Positions 36,854-46,566 of a DNA stretch of 64,000 nucleotides are shown one piece after another; the first letter of the stretch is position 1; the number at the start of each line of letters is the position of its first letter. The position numbers and the translations under genes were made by a program. The notes under the pieces are model-generated. The model was not told where the DNA came from. It saw only the letters and a list, made by a program, of their open reading frames with translations, and did not search any database. Origin of the DNA: Streptomyces netropsis (GTDB lineage Bacteria; Actinomycetota; Actinomycetes; Streptomycetales; Streptomycetaceae); NCBI RefSeq assembly GCF_014203545.1, contig NZ_JACHJG010000005.1:383726-447725 (forward strand), given 5' to 3'.

Positions 36854-37828
36854 GTGAACGACTCCGCACCTGGCCGCATCGTCCTGCTCACCACCAGCCA
36901 CCGGGTCGCCCCCGGTCTGCTGTCCTGGCCCGCCTGGCAGGTGCTGCGCGCCGCCGACCGGGTGCTGTGCGCCGACCCCGCCCACCCGCAGCTGCCGTAT
37001 CTGCGGGAGGCGGGCGTCGAGGTCGAGGAGGGCGGCGCCACCGCCCGTGAGCTGGTCGACTACTGCGTGGGCGACGACCGCACGGCCGTGGTGCTCACCT
37101 CGGCCGTCGGCGAGTCCGCCCTCACCGACGGCCTGGCCCGTCTCGCGGGCTCCGGCCGCGAGACGATGCCCGCCCTGGAACTGCTCCCCGGCTCCTACGA
37201 CCTGCCCGGCGCGCGCCTGATCGACCTCGTCCAGGTCATGGATCGGATCCGGCGGGCCTGCCCGTGGAGCGGCATCCGCACCCACGAGGACCTGGCGAAG
37301 TACGGCCTGGAGGAGACGTACGAGCTTCTGGAGGCCATCGAGACCGGTGACCGGGAGTCGCTGCGCGAGGAGCTGGGCGACGTGCTGCTCCAGGTCGTCT
37401 TCCACGCCCGGATCGCCCAGGACGACCCGGACGAGCCGTTCTCGGTCGACGACGTGGCGGGGGTGATCGTCGACAAGCTCATCCACCGCCACCCGCACGT
37501 CTTCGGCGAGGAGACCGCCGAGACGCCCGAGGACGTCAAGGCGCACTGGCTGCGGACGAAGGCGGTCGAGAAGGGCCGCGAGTCGGTCACCGAGGGGGTT
37601 CCGCTCGGTCAGCCGGCCCTGGCCCTGGCCGCGAAGCTGGCCTCCCGGGCCCGGGCCGAGGGCCTGGAGGTGACCCCGCCGACCGGGGGCGGCGTCGGCT
37701 ACGAGCTGCTCGCCCTGGCCGTACGGGCCGAGGCGGACGGCGTCGAGCCGGAGACCGCCCTGCGGGCCGCGGCCCGCGCCTACCGCGACGCGATCCGCGC
37801 GGCCGAGGGCGGGCCAGCCGGAAGCTGA
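36854..37828 (+). CDS. mazG: MazG family nucleoside triphosphate pyrophosphohydrolase
   Basis: 324 residues. Hydrolyses NTPs to NMP and pyrophosphate (housekeeping). The N-terminal part (1-125) resembles a truncated tetrapyrrole-methylase-like domain (IVLLTTSHRVAPGLLSWPAW). The MazG core: LIDLVQVMDRIRRACPWSGIRTHEDLAKYGLEETYELLEAIETGD, EELGDVLLQVVFHARIA with the EExxE/ExxD metal residues, and VDKLIHRHPHVFGEE. GTG 36854 lacks a ribosome site; TACGCT lies 7 nt upstream, suggesting a leaderless message. The C-terminus is Ala-rich. Confidence 0.93.
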   Translation: MNDSAPGRIVLLTTSHRVAPGLLSWPAWQVLRAADRVLCADPAHPQLPYLREAGVEVEEGGATARELVDYCVGDDRTAVVLTSAVGESALTDGLARLAGSGRETMPALELLPGSYDLPGARLIDLVQVMDRIRRACPWSGIRTHEDLAKYGLEETYELLEAIETGDRESLREELGDVLLQVVFHARIAQDDPDEPFSVDDVAGVIVDKLIHRHPHVFGEETAETPEDVKAHWLRTKAVEKGRESVTEGVPLGQPALALAAKLASRARAEGLEVTPPTGGGVGYELLALAVRAEADGVEPETALRAAARAYRDAIRAAEGGPAGS

Positions 37829-37908
37829 CCCGGCGGGGCCGTGGCGGCCGGGCACCCGTTCGGCCCAGGTTCGGGGCTGTCCGCGCGCAGCCGGGGTAAC
37901 CGGACCGC

Positions 37909-38331
37909 ATGCTGGAGAACATGGACCTCGCCAACCGCGACCACCTCGTCGGTATCGCGCCCGCGGTCGTCGGCGTGATCGTCACCATCCTCCTGGTGAT
38001 CGCCGTCTTCTGGGGGCGCCGGAAGCGTGACGCGGAACCGCCGCCCCCGGCCGCGCCGCAGCGGCGCATGGGCGCGTGGAGCACGCCGGGCGAGCGGGAA
38101 GGCCCGAAGTCGCCCGACCACGGCCCGGGCCACGACGACGACGAGGACACGGTCGGCTATGTCACCGAGCACCACGAACAGGACGAAGTGCCCGTACAGG
38201 ACCAGGAACACCGGCTGCTGCCGCACGAGCTGAACCCCGCCACCCACGAGGAAGAGCTGTCGGAGGAGCGCAAGAAGTGGCACGAGGGCGGCAGCGGCGG
38301 CTTCGGCAGCGGCGGCGGCGGTCACACGTAG
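37909..38331 (+). CDS. DUF6479 family small membrane protein
   Basis: 140 residues. One membrane helix (VGIAPAVVGVIVTILLVIAVFWGRRKR, about 14-40), then a charged cytoplasmic tail with ERKKWHEGGSGGFGSGGG at the end, matching what I know as DUF6479. The tail holds an acidic DDDEDTVGYVTEHHEQDEV stretch. ATG 37909 is used; ATG 37921 with GGAG three bases upstream is an alternative. Function unknown. Follows mazG by 80 nt. Confidence 0.7.
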   Translation: MLENMDLANRDHLVGIAPAVVGVIVTILLVIAVFWGRRKRDAEPPPPAAPQRRMGAWSTPGEREGPKSPDHGPGHDDDEDTVGYVTEHHEQDEVPVQDQEHRLLPHELNPATHEEELSEERKKWHEGGSGGFGSGGGGHT

Positions 38332-38351
38332 GCCTGTCCGGCGGATCTCCG

Positions 38352-38438
38352 CCTGCGGGCTGTCGTGCCGACTGCGGACCGTCTTGCCGCCTGCGGGCTG
38401 TCGTGCCGACTGCGGGCCGTCTTTGCCGCCTGCGGCGG
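38352..38438. repeat. 38-bp tandem repeat
   Basis: CCTGCGGGCTGTCGTGCCGAC... starts at 38352 and again at 38390 (two near-identical units), with a truncated third beginning at 38429. The end of the second unit shares CCGTCTTTGCCGCCTGCGG with the copy at 34273. Confidence 0.8.
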
Positions 38439-38456
38439 CGGGCGCCCTGCGGGCGC

Positions 38457-38602
38457 GTCCTCAATCGCCGGACGGGCTGAAATCAGCCCGTCCGGCGCTT
38501 GAGGACACGGCACAGTAGCCCGTCCGGCGATTGAGGACACGGCACAGTAGCCCGTCCGGCGATTGAGGACACGGCACAGCAGCCCGTCCGGCGATTGAGG
38601 AC
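38457..38602. repeat. Palindromic dispersed element plus 32-bp tandem half-copies
   Basis: A near-perfect palindrome (arms 38457-38480 and 38483-38506, one mismatch) has the same core as the repeat after ppc. Its right half AGCCCGTCCGGCGATTGAGG then recurs at 38517, 38549 and 38581 with a strict 32-bp period and almost identical 10-bp spacers (ACGGCACAGT). Together with the 38-bp repeat it fills the 330-nt gap before the P450 gene; no gene is seen. Confidence 0.88.
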
Positions 38603-38661
38603 ACCGCCGCGCAGCGGAGGCACACGCCACGGCCCGCAGGGCCCAGAGGTAGCGTCGGGGG

Positions 38662-39927
38662 GTGCACGACGACAAGGACACACCCCCCGCGCCGCCCCTG
38701 TTCACCTGGGAATTCGCCGCCGATCCGTACCCCGCGTACGCCTGGTTGCGCGAACACGCGCCCGTGCACCGCACCGCCCTGCCCAGTGGCGTCGAGGCCT
38801 GGCTCGTCACCCGCTACGCCGACGCCCGCCAGGCCCTCGCCGACCAGCGGCTGTCGAAGAACCCCGCGCACCACTCCGAGTCCGCGCACGGCAAGGGCAA
38901 GGTCGGCATTCCGGGCGAGCGCAGCGCGAACCTGATGACGCACCTGCTCAACATCGACCCGCCGGACCACACCCGGCTGCGCCGGCTGGTGTCGAAGGCC
39001 TTCACCCCGCGCCGCGTCGCCGAGTTCGCCCCGCGCGTGCAGGAGCTGACCGACCAGCTCATCGACGCCTTCATCGACAAGGGGGAGGCGGACCTGATCC
39101 ACGAGTTCGCCTTCCCGCTGCCCATCTACGCGATCTGCGACCTGCTCGGCGTGCCCCGCGAGGACCAGGACGACTTCCGCGACTGGGCGGGCATGATGAT
39201 CCGCCACGGCGGCGGGCCGCGCGGCGGGGTCGCGCGGTCGGTGAAGAAGATGCGCGGCTATCTCGCCGAGCTGATCCACCGTAAGCGGGAGGAACTGGGA
39301 GAAGGAGGGGACGACGACCTCATCTCCGGACTCATCCGCGCCAGCGACCACGGCGAGCACCTCACGGAGAACGAGGCCGCCGCCATGGCCTTCATCCTGC
39401 TGTTCGCCGGTTTCGAGACCACCGTGAACCTGATCGGCAACGGCGTCTACGCCCTGCTGCGCAACCCCGGCGAGCGCGAGCGCCTGCAACGCGCCCTGGC
39501 CGAGGGCGACGAGAGCCTGCTCGCCACCGGCGTGGAGGAACTGCTGCGCTACGACGGGCCGGTGGAGCTCGCGACCTGGCGGTTCGCGACCGAGCCGATC
39601 ACCCTGGGCGGGCAGCGCATCGCCGCCGGCGACCCCGTGCTCGTCGTGCTGGCAGCCGCCGACCGCGACCCCGAGCGGTTCGCCGAGCCGGACACCCTCG
39701 ACCTGTCCCGGCGTGACAATCAGCACCTCGGCTACGGCCACGGCATCCACTACTGCCTGGGCGCGCCGCTCGCCCGGCTGGAGGGCCAGGCCGCGCTCGC
39801 GACGCTGTTGCGCCGCCTGCCGGACCTGCGGCTTGCCGCCGATCCGGAGGAGTTGAGGTGGCGCGGCGGGCTGATTATGCGTGGTCTACGCACGCTTCCG
39901 GTGGAATTCGCTCCGCGTATCAGATGA
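38662..39927 (+). CDS. Cytochrome P450, CYP107-like
   Basis: 421 residues. Heme-thiolate monooxygenase; a CYP107 (probably CYP107U) member by context and sequence. I-helix AFILLFAGFETTVNLIGNG, ExxR in VEELLRYDGPVE, and heme loop LGYGHGIHYCLGAPLARLEG with Cys365. The usual first Phe of the heme motif is Tyr here. No ferredoxin or reductase gene adjoins. GTG 38662 follows GGGGG, and TAGCGT 6 nt upstream suggests a leaderless or short-leader message. Native substrate unknown. Confidence 0.94.
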   Translation: MHDDKDTPPAPPLFTWEFAADPYPAYAWLREHAPVHRTALPSGVEAWLVTRYADARQALADQRLSKNPAHHSESAHGKGKVGIPGERSANLMTHLLNIDPPDHTRLRRLVSKAFTPRRVAEFAPRVQELTDQLIDAFIDKGEADLIHEFAFPLPIYAICDLLGVPREDQDDFRDWAGMMIRHGGGPRGGVARSVKKMRGYLAELIHRKREELGEGGDDDLISGLIRASDHGEHLTENEAAAMAFILLFAGFETTVNLIGNGVYALLRNPGERERLQRALAEGDESLLATGVEELLRYDGPVELATWRFATEPITLGGQRIAAGDPVLVVLAAADRDPERFAEPDTLDLSRRDNQHLGYGHGIHYCLGAPLARLEGQAALATLLRRLPDLRLAADPEELRWRGGLIMRGLRTLPVEFAPRIR

Positions 39928-40042
39928 CCATACGTCAACTCGCGTGACCTTCGCGTGACCTCCGCTACACCGGCTTGTGACTCCTGTGGTCCGTCGCTAT
40001 GTTCGACCACCATCAACTGAGCCGCCAACGAGAGGCCCACGC

Positions 40043-41113
40043 ATGCGCTCCGGCAACGGTAGACACCGCAGACCCCGTCAGGTACCGGCGATCGTGGTCG
40101 CGGCGGGGGTGACGGGCGCGTCCATCGCCATGCCGCTGCTCGCCGCCACCGGCGCGAACGCCGCCGAGGCCCAGACGTGGGACAAGGTCGCCAAGTGCGA
40201 GAGCGGAGGCGTCTGGAGCTCCAACTCCGGCAACGGCTTCTTCGGCGGACTGCAGATGACGCCGGAGATGTGGCAGCAGAACGGCGGCACGGACTACGCG
40301 CCGCGCCCCGACCTCGCCAGCCGCTCGCAGCAGATCGCCGTGGCCGAGCGGATCCTCGCGAACCGCGGCCCGGACGCCTGGCCGAGCTGCGCGGTGTCCT
40401 CGGGACTCGCGAAGGGCGGCAAGGCGCCGGAGGTCAACCCCGGCAATACGCACACCCCCGAGCCGGAGGCGCCCGCCAAGCCCGCGCCGACGCGCAACAC
40501 CCCCTCCACCCCGTCGACCCCTTCCCCCGACTCCTCCGAGAAGCCCTCTCCCTCCGAGAAGCCCTCCTCCGAGAAGCCGTCCTCCCCCTCTTCCACGCCC
40601 TCGTCCCCCGACTCGTCCGCTTCGCCCTCCACGCCCACGGGGACCGGCGAGCCGACCGGCAAGCCCACCGAACCGGTGCCCGGGGAGTCCACGCAGCCCA
40701 CGGACGGTTCCACGGAGGGCGGCAAGCACCGCAAGCCCTCCACGGACGACCCCACCGAAATCCCCTCGACCACGCCCGGCGCACCCTCGGGCACCCCCGG
40801 CGCGGACACGGGCTCCTCCGGCACGCCGGCGCCCGGCGCCACGGACGGCACGGGCACGGACAAGGACCACGCCGGTACGCCGCGTTCGGACGACGGGCGT
40901 GCCTCGCGGGACGGCGGCGCGCGGACGGAACAGCCGGGCGCCGGCGACTACACGGTGCGCCCCGGTGACAATCTGTCAGCCATCGCGGAGGAGCACTCCG
41001 TCGAGGGCGGCTGGTCCTCCCTCTACCAGGACAACAAGAAGGTTGTCGGCGCCGATCCGGACCTGATCCAGCCTGGTCAGAAGCTTGAGGTCAAGAAGAA
41101 AGCCGGGAAATAG
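40043..41113 (+). CDS. Resuscitation-promoting factor with LysM domain
   Basis: 356 residues. Signal peptide to ANAAEA (about 40). Rpf/transglycosylase-like domain at about 41-115: QTWDKVAKCESGGVWSSNSGNGFFGGLQMTPEMWQQNGG with the catalytic Glu in AKCESGG and the paired Cys in SCAVSSG. A Ser/Pro/Thr/Gly-rich linker of about 185 residues follows, then a C-terminal LysM (YTVRPGDNLSAIAEEHSVEGGWSSLYQDNKKVVGADPDLIQPGQKL). Muralytic enzyme of spore germination and growth; probably the rpfC-type partner of rpfA. GAGAGG is 8 nt upstream. Neighbour of rpfA. Confidence 0.92.
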   Translation: MRSGNGRHRRPRQVPAIVVAAGVTGASIAMPLLAATGANAAEAQTWDKVAKCESGGVWSSNSGNGFFGGLQMTPEMWQQNGGTDYAPRPDLASRSQQIAVAERILANRGPDAWPSCAVSSGLAKGGKAPEVNPGNTHTPEPEAPAKPAPTRNTPSTPSTPSPDSSEKPSPSEKPSSEKPSSPSSTPSSPDSSASPSTPTGTGEPTGKPTEPVPGESTQPTDGSTEGGKHRKPSTDDPTEIPSTTPGAPSGTPGADTGSSGTPAPGATDGTGTDKDHAGTPRSDDGRASRDGGARTEQPGAGDYTVRPGDNLSAIAEEHSVEGGWSSLYQDNKKVVGADPDLIQPGQKLEVKKKAGK

Positions 41114-41276
41114 AGCAGACTTCTGAGGGAATGTCCGTTCCGGTCGAAAGTGAGACATGGGTCTCGTTGACTTTTGGTCGGAAGGCGCCCGTCCGGAGTT
41201 TGTTCATGGTCTCCCACCTGCGGAAACGAGGTGTTCCCGTGGGTAACCAGAGGCAACTGTGGCTGGAATCAGGGGT

Positions 41277-41304
41277 TTGAACCCGTACGCCAGCTGTGTC
41301 TAAC
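41277..41304 (+). promoter_or_regulatory. Predicted promoter of the rpfA riboswitch
   Basis: TTGAAC (41277-41282), 16 nt, TCTAAC (41299-41304), directly upstream of the conserved aptamer, so the transcript would begin just before it. Confidence 0.45.
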
Positions 41305-41330
41305 GTCGTCACCGCTCGCCACCGCGAGCA

Positions 41331-41541
41331 CCACGGCCGCCACGCCGAATCCTGCCGGCGGCCGGAGGGGTCGTCGCGAAAGCGCCGTAGGCAGGAGCGG
41401 GGGAACCAAGGTAGGCGCCGGAACGGTCCAGCCGATCATCCGATCGACAGGGGCGGGACGGCTTGGGGTGAAGCCGAGTGTGCACCGCACACCAGGCCGG
41501 GCAACTCACAGCCCGAACCCGACAGCTCACCTCGTAGGCGT
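41331..41541 (+). ncRNA. ydaO-yuaA (cyclic di-AMP) riboswitch
   Basis: The conserved aptamer blocks occur in order: CGCCGAATCCTGCC (41344), GTAGGCAGGAGCGGGGGAACC (about 41389), GGCTTGGGGTGAAGCCG (41460 region), GGGCAACTCACAGCCCGAACCCGACAGCTCACCTCGTAGGCGT (ending at 41541). These match the ydaO consensus, an off-switch that binds c-di-AMP. It lies 18 nt before rpfA, and the same riboswitch is known upstream of rpfA in S. coelicolor. The ends given are approximate. Open frames across this stretch are spurious. Confidence 0.93.
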
Positions 41542-41547
41542 CGGTGA

Positions 41548-43878
<2,331 letters not shown>

Positions 43879-44027
43879 CACCCACCGGCTCAAGGGCTCT
43901 GAACGGGCGCTGAACGCTCCCGGCCGAAAACCCTCCCGGGACAGACGGCAGCCTCACTACGTCCTCGGCCACGGTCCCGTACCGTGGCCGAGGACGTACG
44001 TTCGTTCAGAGACCACGGGGAGGCGAC

Positions 44028-44501
44028 GTGGCGGCGGAACGGTTGCCCACCGCGACCAGGCTCAAGGCGCTCGGCACGGTGCTCGTACAGGGCCCGTCGG
44101 CCCGGGGCGGCCGGGTCTACCGCGCGCGGCCACCCCGCCGCAGCCGGCTCACCGGCCGCGCCGCGCTCCTCGTGCTCGTCGTCTGCTCCCTGCTCGTCGC
44201 GCTGGCCTACCCCATGCGCCAGTGGGTCACCCAGCGCTCGGACATCGCCGACCAGCGGCGCCAGTCCGAGCGCGCCCGTGAACAGGTCAAACGGCTGCAG
44301 GAGCAGAAGGCGCGGCTGGAGGACCCGGCGTACGTCGAGCAGCAGGCGCGCGAGCACCTGCACTACGTACGCCCCGGCGAGACCGGCTACAGCGTGGTGG
44401 ACGGCAGCGGGCCCGCCAAGCGCCGCACGGACCAGGGCGCGGCCAGCCGCCCCTGGTACAGCAACCTCTGGGACGGCGTGGACGCCACGGACTCGCCGTA
44501 G
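44028..44501 (+). CDS. divIC: Septum formation initiator, FtsB/DivIC family
   Basis: 157 residues, bitopic membrane protein of the division machinery. Cytoplasmic N-terminus of 46 residues (longer and more basic than FtsB of Gram-negatives), one membrane helix (AALLVLVVCSLLVALAYP, about 47-64), then a coiled coil ([48 protein letters not shown]) outside the membrane, ending in PGETGYSVVD typical of the family. GTG 44028 has GGGAGG four bases upstream. Lies between eno and DUF501, the conserved actinobacterial cluster. Confidence 0.93.
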   Translation: MAAERLPTATRLKALGTVLVQGPSARGGRVYRARPPRRSRLTGRAALLVLVVCSLLVALAYPMRQWVTQRSDIADQRRQSERAREQVKRLQEQKARLEDPAYVEQQAREHLHYVRPGETGYSVVDGSGPAKRRTDQGAASRPWYSNLWDGVDATDSP

Positions 44502-44558
44502 AGCCCCACTTCCCGTCCCGCCCCCGACCATTCGAGAACACCGAGTACGAGCGAGCAC

Positions 44559-45110
44559 ATGGACACCCCTCCTCCGAAGACCGAGCCCACCGAGCCGACC
44601 GACGCGGACATCGCGGCGTTCAAGGAGCAGCTGGGCCGCCCGCCGCGCGGTCTGCGCGCCATCGCCCACCGCTGCCCCTGCGGCAACCCCGACGTCGTCG
44701 AGACGCAGCCGCGTCTGGAGGACGGCACGCCGTTCCCGACGCTGTACTACCTGACCTGCCCGCGCGCCGCCTCCGCGATCGGCACGCTGGAGGCGGACGG
44801 CGTCATGAAGGACATGACCGCCCGGCTGCAGAGCGACCCGGAGCTGGCCGACGCCTACCGCGCCGCGCACGAGGACTACATCACCCGCCGCGACGCCATC
44901 GAGGTGCTGGAGGGCTTCCCGAGCGCCGGCGGCATGCCGGACCGGGTCAAGTGCCTGCACGTGCTCGTCGGCCACTCCCTCGCCGCGGGTCCCGGTGTGA
45001 ACCCGCTGGGCGACGAGGCCATCGCGATGCTCCCCGAGTGGTGGGCCAAGGGCCCCTGCGTGAGCCCGTGCGACACCGACGGGACGTGCGACGCCGACGC
45101 GAAGGCGTGA
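44559..45110 (+). CDS. DUF501 domain protein
   Basis: 183 residues. The DUF501 pattern is visible: AAFKEQLGRPPRGLRAIAHRCPCGNPDVVETQPRLEDGTPFPTLYYLTCPRAASAIGTLEADGVM, then CLHVLVGHSLAAGPGVNPLGDEAIAMLPEWWAKGPC and a Cys-rich end (CVSPCDTDGTCDADA). The conserved Cys and His may bind metal. Function unknown. It sits 57 nt after divIC and just before ppx, and the three are probably co-regulated. Confidence 0.92.
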   Translation: MDTPPPKTEPTEPTDADIAAFKEQLGRPPRGLRAIAHRCPCGNPDVVETQPRLEDGTPFPTLYYLTCPRAASAIGTLEADGVMKDMTARLQSDPELADAYRAAHEDYITRRDAIEVLEGFPSAGGMPDRVKCLHVLVGHSLAAGPGVNPLGDEAIAMLPEWWAKGPCVSPCDTDGTCDADAKA

Positions 45111-45129
45111 GCCCCGCCCGGCAGCAGAC

Positions 45130-45150
45130 CCCCGGGCGCTCCGCCCGGGG
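45130..45150 (+). terminator. Hairpin between DUF501 and ppx
   Basis: CCCCGGGC-GCTCC-GCCCGGGG, 8-bp arms. It may only partly stop transcription, as ppx follows closely. Confidence 0.5.
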
Positions 45151-45177
45151 TGCGAAACCAACCCTTCAGGAGTGCGC

Positions 45178-46131
45178 ATGACTCGCGTCGCGGCCATCGA
45201 CTGCGGCACCAACTCCATCCGGCTCCTCGTCGCGGACGCCGACCCGGTGACCGGCGAACTCAAGGAGCTCGACCGGCGGATGACGATCGTCCGGCTCGGC
45301 CAGGGCGTGGACCGCACGGGCCGGCTCGCGCCGGAGGCGCTGGAGCGCACCTTCGCCGCCTGCCGGGAGTACGCCGAGGTCATCAAGGAGCACGGCGCGA
45401 GCCGGCTGCGCTTCGTCGCGACGTCCGCCTCCCGGGACGCGGAGAACCGCGAGGACTTCGTGCGCGGCGTGGTCGACATCCTGGGCGTCGAGCCCGAGGT
45501 GATCAGCGGTGACCAGGAGGCGGAGTTCTCCTTCACCGGCGCCACCAAGGAACTGACGGGTCGCGACGACCTGGCGAAGCCGTACCTGGTGGTGGACATC
45601 GGCGGCGGCTCGACGGAGTTCGTCGTCGGCGAGGAGCACGTGGGCGCGGCGCGCAGCGTGGACGTGGGCTGCGTCCGGATGACCGAGCGTCATCTGGTCC
45701 GCGACGGCGTCGTCACCGACCCGCCGACCTTCGGTCAGCTGTCGGCGATAAAGGCCGACATCGAGGCCGCGCTGGACCTGGCGGAGCAGAGCGTCCCCCT
45801 CACCGAGGCTCGCACCCTCGTCGGCCTGGCCGGCTCGGTCACCACGGTCGCGGCGATCGCGCTGGGCCTGTCGGAGTACGACTCGTCCGCGATCCACCAC
45901 GCGCGGATCTCCCTGGAGCAGGTCCAGGAGATCACCGGCATGCTGCTGTCCTCGACGCACGAGCAGCGCGCGGCGATCCCCGCGATGCACCCGGGCCGGG
46001 TGGACGTGATCGGCGCCGGGGCGCTCGTCCTCCAGACGGTGATGGAGCGGATCGGTGCGCGGGAGGTCGTGGTGAGCGAACACGACATCCTGGACGGCAT
46101 TGCTTGGTCCGTGGCGAACGGCGACGCCTGA
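45178..46131 (+). CDS. ppx: Ppx/GppA family exopolyphosphatase
   Basis: 317 residues. Cleaves terminal phosphate from polyphosphate and/or pppGpp. Actin-like ATPase fold: AAIDCGTNSIRLLVAD (phosphate 1), RFVATSASRDAENREDF, VISGDQEAEFSFTGA, VVDIGGGSTEFVVG (phosphate 2), LVGLAGSVTTVAAIALG, and PGRVDVIGAGALVLQ. It is the short actinobacterial form without the C-terminal HD domain. ATG 45178 has AGGAG five bases upstream. Confidence 0.94.
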   Translation: MTRVAAIDCGTNSIRLLVADADPVTGELKELDRRMTIVRLGQGVDRTGRLAPEALERTFAACREYAEVIKEHGASRLRFVATSASRDAENREDFVRGVVDILGVEPEVISGDQEAEFSFTGATKELTGRDDLAKPYLVVDIGGGSTEFVVGEEHVGAARSVDVGCVRMTERHLVRDGVVTDPPTFGQLSAIKADIEAALDLAEQSVPLTEARTLVGLAGSVTTVAAIALGLSEYDSSAIHHARISLEQVQEITGMLLSSTHEQRAAIPAMHPGRVDVIGAGALVLQTVMERIGAREVVVSEHDILDGIAWSVANGDA

Positions 46132-46151
46132 CCGTTCGGATCCGCGGTACG

Positions 46152-46183
46152 GGCCGCTCGGAGTCGTGGGACTCCGGGCGGCC
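46152..46183. terminator. Hairpin after ppx
   Basis: GGCCGCTCGGAGTC / GACTCCGGGCGGCC arms with one G-U pair around GTGG. The remaining bases to 46304 hold only a short, start-less open frame. Confidence 0.7.
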
Positions 46184-46304
46184 TGGTTCGTTCAGGCGTT
46201 GCGCCGGCCGTCGCGCTCCGCGAACAGGTCCGCCGCCGGTTCGGCCATCGTCACGGTCGGAACGCCTTCGGCGAGGACCGCCTCGACTGCGAAGCACTCC
46301 GTGA

Positions 46305-46502
46305 CTACTGCGGGCGGCTGTTCTCGCGTACGCAGTCGAGGCACACCCACCCCTTACGGGCCACCAGCTTCGTCCGCTCCTTGGGGTGCTCACCGCACCA
46401 TTCGGAGGGCCCGGACCTGTCGGGCAGATCGCGCTTGATCAGCAGCCCGATCATGAACCTGTTGGTCGGCGGCTCGTCCGGGAACGGCGTGTCGTCAGTC
46501 AT
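46305..46502 (-). CDS. Small Cys-containing protein of the radical SAM operon
   Basis: 65 residues: MTDDTPFPDEPPTNRF, then MIGLLIKRDLPDRSGPSEWCGEHPKERTKLVARKGWVCLDCVRENSRPQ (in parts). CGEH and CLDC give a possible C-x2-H...C-x2-C zinc ribbon. No known family recognised. It is the last gene of a minus-strand run and starts 64 nt after the methyltransferase stop, with GGAGG about 12 nt and AAAGG 2 nt before ATG 46502. It could be an accessory protein or the substrate of the upstream enzymes; neither is shown. Confidence 0.6.
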   Translation of the reverse strand: MTDDTPFPDEPPTNRFMIGLLIKRDLPDRSGPSEWCGEHPKERTKLVARKGWVCLDCVRENSRPQ

Positions 46503-46566
46503 CGCCTTTGTCGTCCTCCTCCGGCTCCGACACCGTCGTCTGTCGTCGCCATGCGAGTGGGTTCCT

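Noticed and set aside
38485-38602. Regular 22-bp repeats with 10-bp spacers, CRISPR-like at first sight
   Set aside because: The spacers are almost identical and too short, and the repeat unit is half of a dispersed palindrome; no cas genes are near.
38461-39750. Minus-strand open frame antisense to the P450 gene
   Set aside because: Val/Gly/Leu-rich shadow with no domain, and its end is made of the intergenic repeat.
46184-46304. Short minus-strand open frame ending MAEPAADLFAERDGRRNA
   Set aside because: Only about 20 residues after the first possible start; at most a gene remnant, not supported as a feature.
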